A stretch of DNA of 64,000 nucleotides from an uncultured Lacinutrix sp. (GCF_947500325.1 NZ_CANMRQ010000016.1:1-64000); one strand, 5' to 3'. Positions 1 through 10,512 are shown, counted from the first letter of the stretch. The notes: generated by a model from the letters alone, not told the origin. Numbers and translations: made by a program.

Positions 1-19
1 GTAGGTCGTCGCCTTTTTT

Positions 20-52
20 AATCCTCAACATGTATTTGTTGAGGATTTTTTT
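20..52 (+). terminator. Rho-independent terminator of a gene left of the window
   Basis: An 11-bp stem (20-30 with 37-47) closes a 6-nt loop and runs into a T tract. The bases before it read as an open frame ending VGRRLF-stop at 19-21, so a plus-strand gene may end there, but six codons are too few to identify it. Confidence 0.8.
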
Positions 53-186
53 TGTTTAATACTTTTATAATCATAATGGGTGTTTTTAATTTAAAATCTA
101 CTTAAAATCTGTAAGGCATTTTTAATAATTAGACTAATAGAATGTTTAATTTTAATATTCAATTAATTCTATTTAAATTCGTTTAC

Positions 187-690
187 ATGAACGACATTAT
201 ACAATCAACCCTACAGACACTTCAAAAGTCAAATACACTATTAATTAAGCTTTCTGATGAAGAGTTAAGTAATGCTACAATATCTCCCTATTATTCTAGT
301 ATAGGTTCACACATTAGACATATATATGATTTTTATGATTGCTCTCTAGATATGGATAATGATGGCATAGTAGATTTAACTGCACGTAAAAGGAATCTTG
401 ATGTTGAAAGTTGTTGTGATTCAGCTATAGAATATTTAAATAGGATTGTAACCAAAATAAAGACTATTGATATAGAGAAGAAGAAAGAGGTTGTTGTGAT
501 AGATGATTTAGGTTCAGGTAAGATAAGAATCGATTATACTTTTGCTGCTTTATTAGCTCAAGCTAATAGTCATACAATTCACCACTATGCTATTATTAAC
601 TATATATTGGATAGATTAGGTATATCTATTGAAGATTCAAATTTTGGATATAACCCAACAACACCAAAGGGCGTTACTAATTTGAATTAG
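187..690 (+). CDS. DinB-like family protein
   Basis: A 167-residue protein. I chose the ATG at 187 (MNDIIQSTLQ) because the upstream in-frame ATG at 142 adds a hydrophobic stretch that does not belong to the fold. It shows the features of the DinB/YfiT four-helix bundle: a first helix of about 25 residues, a GSHIRHIYDF histidine motif near residue 42, and a second histidine cluster (SHTIHHYAI) near residue 130. In this superfamily three histidines usually hold a divalent metal. Members include thiol-dependent transferases, but most are uncharacterised, so no substrate can be given. The gene stands alone on the plus strand and overlaps the 3' end of the opposite gene by 14 bases. Confidence 0.8.
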   Translation: MNDIIQSTLQTLQKSNTLLIKLSDEELSNATISPYYSSIGSHIRHIYDFYDCSLDMDNDGIVDLTARKRNLDVESCCDSAIEYLNRIVTKIKTIDIEKKKEVVVIDDLGSGKIRIDYTFAALLAQANSHTIHHYAIINYILDRLGISIEDSNFGYNPTTPKGVTNLN

Positions 691-931
691 TTCGTGTACT
701 TTTAAACATACTATCTAGAATTGTATTTATTCCTTTAAAAGCGAAAAATATAGCAGCAGAGCAAGCTAATATACCAAGTATTAATAATGGTATATATAAT
801 ACTTTTTTTTGATTACTAAAAGCAATGTAGATTAGTGTTGGACCAGTAAACATTAAAGCTAAAGAAACTCCCATTTTTTTCAATCCTTTTACTAAGACTT
901 CTTTATCTGTTCTTTTAGTTTCTGTTTTCAT
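677..931 (-). CDS. DUF6095-type small membrane protein
   Basis: An 84-residue protein with a charged N-terminus followed by two hydrophobic segments (about residues 20-40 and 45-67), giving a two-helix membrane hairpin. It resembles the flavobacterial family DUF6095, which I recall as commonly encoded next to murQ. Its start overlaps the murQ 3' end by 17 bases on the same strand, so the two are translationally coupled. The pairing suggests a link to cell-wall amino-sugar recovery, but this is inference; no catalytic residues are visible. Confidence 0.75.
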   Translation of the reverse strand: MKTETKRTDKEVLVKGLKKMGVSLALMFTGPTLIYIAFSNQKKVLYIPLLILGILACSAAIFFAFKGINTILDSMFKSTRTNSN

Positions 932-1736
932 TATATGCTATTATTGATGCTCTAACATTATCGTGTTTTTCTAATAATGTTTTTGCAGAAATTTTATCAA
1001 TTTTTAATTCAGACATTATCATTTTAACACCTCTATCTACTAATTTATTATTACTTAATTGCATATCTACCATTTTATTTCCTTTAACTCTATCAAGTTT
1101 TATCATAGTAGATGTGGTTAACATATTAAGAACTAATTTCTGAGCTGTTCCAGCCTTCATTCTCGAGCTTCCTGTAACAAATTCTGGACCAACAACAACT
1201 TCAATAGGAAATCTAGCAGTATTAGATAATGGGCTATTTTTATTGCAAGTAATACATCCTGTAATTATAGATTTTTTATTGCAGTTTTCTAAAGCATGAA
1301 TTACATATGGAGTAGTACCAGATGCAGCTATACCTATAACAATATCATTGCTAGTAATATTATTTTTTAATAAATCATTCCAACCTTGAGTTTTAGAATC
1401 TTCAGCAAACTCTACAGCTTTTCTTATAGCTTTATCTCCACCAGCTATTAAACCAATAACCATATCATAAGGTACTCCAAATGTTGGAGGGCATTCTGAA
1501 GCATCAACGATGCCTAAACGGCCACTTGTTCCTGCTCCAATATAGAATAATCTCCCGCCAGATTTTAATTTAGAAACTATTTGCTGAACTAATTTTTCAA
1601 TTTGAGGTAATGCTTTCTCAACTGCGCTGGGAACCGTTTTATCTTCTTTATTTATATTAATTAAAAGTTCATTTATAGTCATTTTTTCTAAATGATTATA
1701 ATTAGAATCTTTCTCTGTAGTTTTAATAAATGTCAT
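915..1736 (-). CDS. murQ: N-acetylmuramic acid 6-phosphate etherase
   Basis: MurQ cleaves the lactyl ether of MurNAc-6-phosphate to GlcNAc-6-phosphate and D-lactate during peptidoglycan recycling in the cytoplasm. The protein (273 residues, slightly shorter than the roughly 300 of E. coli) has a SIS sugar-isomerase fold over about residues 45-215. The family motifs are GAGTSGRLG near 68 followed by DASECPPTFG, GIAASGTTPYV near 137 and SSRMKAGTAQK near 193. The glutamate in DASECPP matches the family's catalytic region. It is the first gene of a two-gene unit with the DUF6095 gene. No PTS transporter or MurNAc kinase is visible nearby. Confidence 0.95.
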   Translation of the reverse strand: MTFIKTTEKDSNYNHLEKMTINELLININKEDKTVPSAVEKALPQIEKLVQQIVSKLKSGGRLFYIGAGTSGRLGIVDASECPPTFGVPYDMVIGLIAGGDKAIRKAVEFAEDSKTQGWNDLLKNNITSNDIVIGIAASGTTPYVIHALENCNKKSIITGCITCNKNSPLSNTARFPIEVVVGPEFVTGSSRMKAGTAQKLVLNMLTTSTMIKLDRVKGNKMVDMQLSNNKLVDRGVKMIMSELKIDKISAKTLLEKHDNVRASIIAYNENRN

Positions 1737-1837
1737 AATTCAAAAATACAATAATTGTGTCGAATTCTAACGGTATATTTTGTTAGCTATTGAATGATAT
1801 TTTGAGCTTCTCCTGCAGAGAGAGTATGAAATCTCGT

Positions 1838-2650
1838 TTACATTGTATACATTAATTCGGTTGCTTGTGAAGCTCTAAAATAACCAAACGGATAATTATC
1901 TGGATTGGTTTGATTTATGCAATTACCTCGAACAGTAGCTGGTTGTACTTCGAATGGGCCACCGCCACCATCAGAAGTTTGTTGTAATAAAATGAACATA
2001 AATTCGTAAAATTGTTTAGATACGCCATAATTTTTTATGACGATGCCGTTTCCAATTTCGCTATCTGGATTGCTATAGAAAGCAAATATTTGATTACCGT
2101 CTGTAAATTTATCTTCATAGACTTGAAAGAATGGGCTAATTTCGTTTTCTTCTTGATATTCAAATAAATAATAATTTTCTTGATTAGCAGGATCTGTATA
2201 AAATATTTTTAATTCTATAATATCACCAGTGAAACCACCTTCGTTATTTTGCTCTACAAACTCCATTGGAGCTACGCTGGTCATAGTTTCAGAGCCAACA
2301 TATACTTCGTTATTGTAGGTTATATTTAGAGTGTAGGTTTGATCTAGTTGAGGATTGAAATCGAAACATTCGTACAAACCATCATCATTACTGTCTGTAA
2401 AGTTATAAACAGTATCGTTTTGATCGGTTACAAATACAATAGCCCCAATTGCAGGCGGTACTTGATTATCAAAAAATGGAGCTGTACGCGTTAAACGAAT
2501 GGTTTGATAACTACCATCTGTTCCATCAAACCAGTTTAATGAAGCATCTATTACCAATCTTTCTTGACCATTAGGCACATTAACTTCTATAACATCTTCA
2601 CATGAAAAGTATAATAAAGTTAGTATTAATATATAGGTGATTTTTTTCAT
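1838..2650 (-). CDS. DUF4249 outer-membrane-associated lipoprotein
   Basis: A 270-residue lipoprotein with an N-terminal signal and lipobox (LYFSC, Cys17) followed by a beta-rich domain starting EDVIEVNVPNGQERLVIDAS, typical of DUF4249. In Bacteroidetes these proteins are encoded directly downstream of a TonB-dependent receptor, as here, where only 4 bases separate the genes. They are thought to act as surface partners of the receptor, by analogy with SusD. The substrate is unknown. The C-terminus (TELMYTM) is short compared with some family members but nothing shows truncation. Confidence 0.85.
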   Translation of the reverse strand: MKKITYILILTLLYFSCEDVIEVNVPNGQERLVIDASLNWFDGTDGSYQTIRLTRTAPFFDNQVPPAIGAIVFVTDQNDTVYNFTDSNDDGLYECFDFNPQLDQTYTLNITYNNEVYVGSETMTSVAPMEFVEQNNEGGFTGDIIELKIFYTDPANQENYYLFEYQEENEISPFFQVYEDKFTDGNQIFAFYSNPDSEIGNGIVIKNYGVSKQFYEFMFILLQQTSDGGGGPFEVQPATVRGNCINQTNPDNYPFGYFRASQATELMYTM

Positions 2651-2654
2651 TTTA

Positions 2655-5030
2655 TTAGAATTTAAAGTTATAAGAAATAGATGGGACTATGCCAAAGATG
2701 GCTAATCTAGTAGCTTCATTTTGTCCTGTATCACTATTTTCTGAAAAGGATATTGAAGCAGCATTTCTTCTGTTATAAAGATTGTAAATACCAAAAACCC
2801 AAGAGCTTTGCCATCCTTTTGTTTTTTCAGGTTTTGGTGTATAAGTAGCTGAAATATCCAAGCGATTATAACTTGGTAAACGAGTTGAATTTCTTTGACT
2901 ATAATTCGGTACTACTATACCATTGTATATATATTGACTTTCTGGGTAGGTTGTTGGTTGCCCAGTTTGAAATATAAAATTAGCATTAAAGTCCCATTTT
3001 TTGCTTAGGTCATAACTTGCAGTTATAGATAAATCATGGGTCTTGTCGTAAGCTGTATTATACCAGTTGCCATTATTAATTCCTATTTCGTTTGGCGTGC
3101 GACCCTCAGTTTTTTGTTCCGATTTTGAAAGTGTGTATGCTATCCAGCCTTTAAGTTTACCTTCATTTTTCTTAAATAGTACTTCTAAACCATAAGCTCT
3201 AGCTTTTCCATTTAATATTACTCTTTCAATGGCATCATTGGCAATTAAATTAGCGCCGTCTATGTAATCAATTCTATTTCTTACATCTTTATAATAACTT
3301 TCTATTTCTAAAGAATAATCTCCATCTTTTATATTTTTAAAATAACCTATTGCATATTGATCTAATAATTGTGGTTTAACATACTTTCCACTTGGTGTCC
3401 AAACATCTAAAGGCGTTGGTGAACTTGTATTGGATAGTAAATGTAAATATTGAGACATGCGATTATAACTAGCTTTTATAGAAGCATTATTGTTAAGTTG
3501 GTACGCTAATGAAAATCTTGGCTCTAGATTTAAAAATGATTTTATGACTTTATTCCGGCTAAAAGATTCTGTACCAATTGCATCTTGACTTTCATATATT
3601 TGAAAATCGTCATTAAATGATACAGCTTGATTATTATCGTATATGTTTAATTCATTTTGACCTAAACGTAGAAATGAACTTAGTCTTAAACCATAGGAAA
3701 GTGTTAATTTATCTAGTAACTTATGTTCGGTATCAATATAAATAGCATTTTCAAAAGCATATTTATCTATAAGTTTATCTGCATTAACACCAGAAGTTGG
3801 AGTAGAAGGCCTTATTTCTCCAGGATTAAATTTATAATAAATACTATTTAAACCGTATTGTAATTTAAATTTGTCATTTATATAATGCTTTAAATCATAT
3901 TTATAATTGAAATTTTGAATTCCAGAATCCCATTCAAATTCTACAAAATCTAGATTTAAACCATAATAATAATCAGAATAAATTAAAGACATGTTTGAGA
4001 ATAATTTATTTGAAAATAAATGATTCCATCTAAAATTTAAAATGGTATTACCGTAAATGTTTTCAAAACTATCTGCTAAACTAAAAACATCTCTACCAAA
4101 ATAACCAGACAAATAAATATTGTTATTATCATTAAGTTTGTAGCTTAACTTTGTATTTAAATCGTAAAAATAAGCGATATTATCAATATCAAAAAGTGGT
4201 AAAAATAAATGAGCATAAGAACTTCTTCCACCTAATAGGAATGAGCCTTTTTCTTTTTTAATTGGTCCTTCGGCTAGTAGTCTACTAGAAACAATACCAA
4301 TTCCTCCATTGACATGAAATTTTTTACTGTTACCTTCTTTTTGGTATATATCTAAAACAGATGAAACCCTACCTCCATAACGTGCAGGAATACCACCTTT
4401 GTATAGTTTTAAATCTTTTATTGCATCTGGATTAAATACAGAAAATAGGCCAAATAGGTGAGAAGAATTAAAAACGGTGGCTTCGTCTAATAAAATTAAA
4501 TTTTGATCCGCAGCACCACCACGAACATTAAAACCAGAAGATCCTTCTCCTGCATTAGTAACACCAGGTAATAATGTTATTGCTTTTAAGACGTCTGCTT
4601 CTCCAAGTACAACAGGAATTTGTTTTATCGTTTTTGAGGAGAGCACATTTACACTCATCTGAGGTTTTTTTATACTAAGTTTTTCTACATTTTCATTTAA
4701 AATAACTTCTTCTAAATTTTCGGCAGATTCAATTAAAGTGAAATTCTTTTTTGTGTTTTTATTAAGGATAATTGTTTCTATTTTTTCTGTATATCCAACA
4801 TAACTTAAAACTAATCTATAGGTGCCTTCTGGTAAAGTAATGGAATAAAACCCATATTCATTAGTTATGGTTCCTGTGTTTTGGTCTGGAAATAAGATAT
4901 TGACACCTATTAATGTTTCATTACTTTTCTCTTCATTTATGGTACCACTTAAGGTGAATTTTTCTTGTCCTAAAAGAAGTAATGGACATAATAAAATGAA
5001 ATTAAAAACTCTTTTAAAAAATAATAGCAT
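2655..5030 (-). CDS. TonB-dependent receptor with carboxypeptidase-like N-terminal domain
   Basis: A 791-residue outer-membrane receptor. Order of parts: signal peptide (1-22), carboxypeptidase-regulatory-like beta-sandwich (about 24-110, with GVNILFPDQNTGTITNEYG), plug domain (about 120-235, with GFNVRGGAADQNLILLD and a PARYGGRVSSVLDI motif), then a 22-strand-type barrel ending in an aromatic residue (SYNFKF). Such receptors import large or scarce substrates using TonB-ExbBD energy. It is co-transcribed with the DUF4249 lipoprotein downstream. This subclass is not a classical SusC (no SusD neighbour), and its ligand cannot be read from the sequence. Confidence 0.92.
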   Translation of the reverse strand: MLLFFKRVFNFILLCPLLLLGQEKFTLSGTINEEKSNETLIGVNILFPDQNTGTITNEYGFYSITLPEGTYRLVLSYVGYTEKIETIILNKNTKKNFTLIESAENLEEVILNENVEKLSIKKPQMSVNVLSSKTIKQIPVVLGEADVLKAITLLPGVTNAGEGSSGFNVRGGAADQNLILLDEATVFNSSHLFGLFSVFNPDAIKDLKLYKGGIPARYGGRVSSVLDIYQKEGNSKKFHVNGGIGIVSSRLLAEGPIKKEKGSFLLGGRSSYAHLFLPLFDIDNIAYFYDLNTKLSYKLNDNNNIYLSGYFGRDVFSLADSFENIYGNTILNFRWNHLFSNKLFSNMSLIYSDYYYGLNLDFVEFEWDSGIQNFNYKYDLKHYINDKFKLQYGLNSIYYKFNPGEIRPSTPTSGVNADKLIDKYAFENAIYIDTEHKLLDKLTLSYGLRLSSFLRLGQNELNIYDNNQAVSFNDDFQIYESQDAIGTESFSRNKVIKSFLNLEPRFSLAYQLNNNASIKASYNRMSQYLHLLSNTSSPTPLDVWTPSGKYVKPQLLDQYAIGYFKNIKDGDYSLEIESYYKDVRNRIDYIDGANLIANDAIERVILNGKARAYGLEVLFKKNEGKLKGWIAYTLSKSEQKTEGRTPNEIGINNGNWYNTAYDKTHDLSITASYDLSKKWDFNANFIFQTGQPTTYPESQYIYNGIVVPNYSQRNSTRLPSYNRLDISATYTPKPEKTKGWQSSWVFGIYNLYNRRNAASISFSENSDTGQNEATRLAIFGIVPSISYNFKF

Positions 5031-5114
5031 AAATTTTAAAATTTTTTGATGATGGTTTATTATTTAGACGATTAATTTTATAAAATGTTACCTAAATATA
5101 TATATTAAAAATAT

Positions 5115-5143
5115 AAAAAAAGCCCCCTAATTGGGAGCTTTTA
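5115..5143 (-). terminator. Terminator of isocitrate dehydrogenase gene
   Basis: On the minus strand AAAGCTCCC and GGGGGCTTT pair around a short AATTA loop, followed by seven T. It lies 24 bases after the idh stop and before the TonB receptor gene, so it separates the two units. Confidence 0.8.
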
Positions 5144-5166
5144 ACATAACCTTAATTTATAAAGGT

Positions 5167-7413
<2,247 letters not shown>

Positions 7414-7427
7414 TTAAATTCGTGCTG

Positions 7428-7442
7428 CGAATATACGAAATT
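7428..7442. promoter_or_regulatory. Possible operator upstream of icd (weak)
   Basis: An inverted repeat of ATTCG and CGAAT with a 5-base spacer sits at the -10 zone of the idh promoter (minus-strand TATATTCG preceded by TTTG at a fitting distance). Its half-site resembles the GCGAA palindromes between aceB and its putative regulator. The match is short and could be chance. Confidence 0.25.
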
Positions 7443-7544
7443 CAAACAGTATTTTAAAGCGCAAAAAAATGAGGCTTTTTGTTTTGAGATGCCTTTAAAA
7501 TTCAATGTTATAAATTATCAAATTGATAAAAATTTATATAAAAA

Positions 7545-8117
7545 TTATTCGATATGGATATTATAGTGAGATAATAAACCTAGAATACCATCTTTAGAGA
7601 ATTTTGCACCTCTAACTCTATTGTTTTCTGCAGAAAAAGAATAGTTAAATGCATTACGGAAATCTGTATTTTCTAAAATTGTATTTTCAAAAACAGCTAA
7701 ATTTAAATCACAATTGTTGAATTGTACCTGTGATAAATCTGCTTGAGCAAAATCTGTTTTTTCAAGTTTACAATCTTTAAATTGTGTGCTTTTAAGTTTT
7801 AAATTATAGAAAGAAGCTAAATTTAATTGGCATTTAATAAAAGACATAGCTAGTAAAAAAGTATTACATTCATTAAACGGAACGCCTAATAATTTACATT
7901 CATTAAAAACGACATCTTTAAAAGTAGTTGCTTTTAATTTTACAGAGCTAAAATTACAATTTATAAACTCACATTCTAAAAAAGAAATTGTAGATAAGTA
8001 AGATTTGCTAAAATCACAATCAATAAAAGTACAATTATCGTATTCGGCCTTAGGTAAGTGATTTGATGTATAATCAATACCTTTAAACGTTTTATCGGCT
8101 ATAAATGATAAATTCAT
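7545..8117 (-). CDS. Pentapeptide-repeat protein (Qnr/McbG-like architecture)
   Basis: A 190-residue protein (start at ATG 8117, MNLSFIADKTF; the longer frame adds an unrelated hydrophobic stretch). It is built almost wholly of pentapeptide repeats, with Phe or Leu at every fifth position (CDFSKS, CEFINCNFSS, CKLEKTDFAQADLSQ), predicted to form a right-handed square beta-helix. The C-terminal GAKFSKDGILGLLSHYNIHIE resembles the dimerisation tail of Qnr-type proteins, which mimic DNA and protect gyrase from quinolones. Whether this protein does so is unknown; family membership alone does not prove resistance. It stands alone between terminators. Confidence 0.8.
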   Translation of the reverse strand: MNLSFIADKTFKGIDYTSNHLPKAEYDNCTFIDCDFSKSYLSTISFLECEFINCNFSSVKLKATTFKDVVFNECKLLGVPFNECNTFLLAMSFIKCQLNLASFYNLKLKSTQFKDCKLEKTDFAQADLSQVQFNNCDLNLAVFENTILENTDFRNAFNYSFSAENNRVRGAKFSKDGILGLLSHYNIHIE

Positions 8118-8167
8118 TATATATATTTGAGATAAATATATGAAAAACAAGAAAAGGTTTTAAAATA

Positions 8168-8199
8168 AAAAGATCATCTAAAATTTTAGATGATCTTTT
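8168..8199 (-). terminator. Perfect palindromic terminator of the beta-propeller gene
   Basis: A 32-bp perfect palindrome (AAAAGATCATCTAAAA and its complement) lies 34 bases after the stop of the minus-strand gene at 8233. The T-rich 3' arm acts as the U tract. Confidence 0.75.
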
Positions 8200-8232
8200 A
8201 TATTTAAGAATAAAAGCTATTTTAAAGTATTT

Positions 8233-9306
8233 TTAATATTCTAAAACCCCAAAAGGGTTTAATCCTGAATCATAATCAGACAATTTAATTAACGTTCCAT
8301 TTCGTTTTATTTTATAGAATGCCACTTTAGTAGATGTACTACCAGAGAATGATACAAATAAAACATTACCTCTTCTATTTACTTCTACGTTATGTGGGAT
8401 ATTAAACTCGGTAGTAGTCTCTGAAACTACTTGGTTTGTAAACCTATTAATAACGCCTAGTTTATTTTCAGTAATTCCAGTTGTAAAGACATATTTTCCT
8501 TTTCTTGTTATTCCATGTGTTGCTTGAAATGGGATGGTTGTTTGTGGGTTTAGATTAAATCTATTAAGAACACTTATTTCATTTGCATTTTGAGTAGGTA
8601 CATATAATTTTGTGCCTACTGGTAATATATGGGCGTCTCCGCCTACAACTTCATGCCTAATGTATTGTAATGTTTGTGTATTATACATTACTACATAACT
8701 AGTATTATTTCCATCTAAAATAGTAACATAGGCAGCATAACCACTAGGCGATATAGTTACATCGTGTTGCACAGCATTAGCTGTTAATTCTGGAATTTCA
8801 TTAGTAGGTAATGGTAAATTTTGAATTAAAGTATTTGTAGATAAGTCAATAACAGATGTTGTTTTAGATACTATATTATTTACCCATAATTGACCAGCAT
8901 AATCATTTATCCACATATGAAATGCTCCTTGTTCTATTGTTATTTCTCCTTGATAATCAAAGGTGTCTGCATCATAATATAAAACCTTACTATTTGCAAA
9001 GTCTCCAACATAAAAACTATTGTTCCATCTACTATATGCTAAGTAAGTTGGTTGTGCACCAGGATCTGGTAATGTAATGTCTTGAATAAAAGTTGTTGTT
9101 TTTGCATTAAAAATGCTAACAGTAGAGGCACCTCTATTTGCAACTAAGAAATAGTTTTTTCTATAATAATGACCATATCCTTTTTCTTGAATTTGATCTT
9201 CATTTTTCTCAATGTTTTCAATCTCTTTGTCTAATGTTTCTGTTTCGCAAGATGTAAAATAGAACGTTAGAGAGATTAGTGCTAAAAATAAAAATTGTTT
9301 TTTCAT
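8233..9306 (-). CDS. YncE-like beta-propeller lipoprotein
   Basis: A 357-residue exported protein with a lipoprotein signal (FYFTSC, Cys20). A charged linker (residues 25-45) leads into repeated blades of the form V-X-N-R-G-A-S-T-V-S-I-F-N, matching the YVTN/YncE family of seven-bladed propellers. Such proteins are usually surface or periplasmic binding scaffolds; no catalytic motif is visible. The gene is monocistronic with a strong terminator. The substrate or partner is unknown. Confidence 0.75.
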   Translation of the reverse strand: MKKQFLFLALISLTFYFTSCETETLDKEIENIEKNEDQIQEKGYGHYYRKNYFLVANRGASTVSIFNAKTTTFIQDITLPDPGAQPTYLAYSRWNNSFYVGDFANSKVLYYDADTFDYQGEITIEQGAFHMWINDYAGQLWVNNIVSKTTSVIDLSTNTLIQNLPLPTNEIPELTANAVQHDVTISPSGYAAYVTILDGNNTSYVVMYNTQTLQYIRHEVVGGDAHILPVGTKLYVPTQNANEISVLNRFNLNPQTTIPFQATHGITRKGKYVFTTGITENKLGVINRFTNQVVSETTTEFNIPHNVEVNRRGNVLFVSFSGSTSTKVAFYKIKRNGTLIKLSDYDSGLNPFGVLEY

Positions 9307-9469
9307 TTGTTTTACTTTTAAATTGGATTAGTAATTTTAAAAACAAATGTAGGTGCACTGGTATTTTAGGGACTTAAAATAAAATAGCTCTACTCTTTTT
9401 TAGGTTTGCGGAAAATAAACAAAAACGTTACATTTTTAGATGCTTGTTTTTTGGTAGGTTAAAAAGATA

Positions 9470-9512
9470 AAAGCCATAACACTATAGATTAAACTATTAT
9501 TGTTATGGCTTT
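9470..9512 (-). terminator. Hairpin, probable old terminator
   Basis: AAAGCCATAAC (9470-9480) pairs with GTTATGGCTTT (9502-9512) around a 21-nt loop. On the minus strand it is followed by TTTTATCTTTTT. It lies just downstream of the decayed frame at 9554-9779, as if it once ended that gene. Confidence 0.55.
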
Positions 9513-9553
9513 CTTTGAAATAACATCAACTGACCTATTTAGCTCTCACTAAA

Positions 9554-9779
9554 TCAATCTAAAACTTTCGTTTTACATCTTTTAAATTCAAAATCTGTTA
9601 AATCAATGATACATTTGGGTAACTTTCAAAATGTATTGACTTGTTACTCCTTATGTATCTCTCAATTGTTTTTCTTGAAACTTAAAGCGTGTACTTCATT
9701 TTCATGTTGTATTTACTTTAAAGTCTTGTTTCTTTTTTTTCGTGCGCACTTTCGATTCTACTACTTCTTCTGAAACTTT
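9554..9779 (-). pseudogene. Possible decayed gene relic
   Basis: Reading the minus strand gives protein-like pieces broken by stops and frame changes: KVSEEVVESKVRTKKKKQ, then SRKTIERYIRSNKSIHFES and YPNVSLI, then (after a one-base shift) DLTDFEFKRCKTKVLD and a stop. The pieces have the charged, low-GC codon texture of genes here, and a terminator-like hairpin follows. SRKTIERYI recalls a DNA-binding helix-turn-helix, but I do not recognise a family. It may also be chance. Confidence 0.3.
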
Positions 9780-10139
9780 CAATTTATTTAATTATAACCT
9801 GCCTAAACATACTATAATTAATAAACATCATGATTTTTAAATAATCATATCTACATATGGTATTTTCAAAACCTCAAAAAACAATTGATACTTAAAAATT
9901 TAACTAATTAAGTATATATTTTAAAGAATAAATCTTTAAAATCAATTAACACAAATTCGGATTTTACCTCGTAACCAACTAAAGTTGTTATTAATTGTTT
10001 TATAAAGTTACATTATAAGTTTTATAAAAACAATTTTTTTAACATCTTATTTATCAACTAGTTATAAACTTACTTTATTAACAATTGTTGATATCGTTCT
10101 ATGTTTTTTTGAATTATATTTAATAAAGAGAAGTCTATA

Positions 10140-10187
10140 AATATTTAAAAGGCGAATATTAGTTCGCCTTTTAAATATTATTTTTTT
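10140..10187. terminator. Strong hairpin after lanthipeptide-like gene
   Basis: A 17-bp perfect stem (10140-10156 with 10163-10179) with a 6-nt loop. The T7 run at 10181-10187 makes it strongest for plus-strand transcripts, but it directly abuts the stop codon of the minus-strand gene at 10186 and probably ends that transcript as well. Confidence 0.75.
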
Positions 10188-10398
10188 AACAAATAATAGT
10201 AGCACATGGATGGCAACTACCCCAAGAATCAACATTAATAGGTTCTAATGGTTCGCATTCGCTTGAAAGTGGATCAATAGGACATATTTGTACAGTATAA
10301 CATCCAGCGGTGCGAAAAACACCTCCTTTAAGCTGGTTGTTAATTTTTGAAATCACCTTTTTGTTTAAGGCTAACGATTTTAGATTTTTTTTCTTCAT
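10186..10398 (-). CDS. Class I lanthipeptide-like precursor peptide (orphan)
   Basis: A 70-residue peptide. The basic leader (MKKKNLKSLALNKKVISKI) followed by QLKGG matches the Bacteroidetes class I lanthipeptide leader type (L-x-LNKKxISKL then a Gly-Gly). Cleavage after GG (residue 26) would give a 44-residue core with six cysteines (33, 39, 48, 62, 65, 70) and several Ser/Thr, suitable for thioether or disulfide rings. No LanB, LanC or peptidase-ABC transporter lies within the window, so it is an orphan served, if functional, by enzymes elsewhere. Two inverted repeats lie upstream. The family call is from the leader; the product is unknown. Confidence 0.75.
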   Translation of the reverse strand: MKKKNLKSLALNKKVISKINNQLKGGVFRTAGCYTVQICPIDPLSSECEPLEPINVDSWGSCHPCATIIC

Positions 10399-10401
10399 GA
10401 T

Positions 10402-10425
10402 ATACTATTTTATGATTTATAGTAT
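10402..10425. promoter_or_regulatory. Inverted repeat upstream of lanthipeptide-like gene, copy 1
   Basis: ATACTAT, 10 bases, ATAGTAT, lying immediately before the start codon of the precursor gene. The same half-sites recur at 10467-10485. It may be an operator or a -10 region (the minus strand reads TATAATACTAT here). Confidence 0.4.
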
Positions 10426-10466
10426 TATATCAATAGCGTAAGGAAAATGTTACCCTAAAAAATAAA

Positions 10467-10485
10467 ATACTATTAATTATAGTAT
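10467..10485. promoter_or_regulatory. Inverted repeat upstream of lanthipeptide-like gene, copy 2
   Basis: ATACTAT, 5 bases (TAATT), ATAGTAT: a perfect palindrome using the same 7-bp half-sites as 10402-10425 but with a shorter spacer. A GGGTAAC element lies between the two copies on the minus strand. Confidence 0.4.
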
Positions 10486-10512
10486 ATTATCTATCTCTTA
10501 ATTGAGGTATAC

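Larger units (their letters stand above)
9307..10185. other. Gene-poor 880-bp intergenic region
   Basis: No intact gene is visible on either strand. The stretch holds the promoter side of the propeller gene, an 11-bp stem hairpin (9470-9512), a broken reading frame on the minus strand (9554-9779) and a very AT-rich part (9800-10140) with a few loose 7-of-9 matches to DnaA boxes (for example TTATCAACT near 10051, TTATTAACA near 10076). The last are too degenerate to call an origin. Confidence 0.6.

Noticed and set aside
1-19. tRNA or rRNA end at the left edge
   Set aside because: No acceptor-stem or T-loop sequence is visible; an ORF end (VGRRLF-stop) followed by a terminator is simpler, but both are too short to call.
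10040-10110. Origin in the AT-rich gap (TTATCAACT, TTATTAACA, ATATCAACA)
   Set aside because: The matches are 7 of 9 or weaker, which is expected by chance in DNA this AT-rich, and no clear skew change can be judged by eye.
10440-10475. GGGTAAC upstream of the lanthipeptide-like gene as a fourth ECF promoter
   Set aside because: The next AATACTA lies about 21 bases away instead of 13-14, and the eighth position differs. The spacing rules out the same sigma site.
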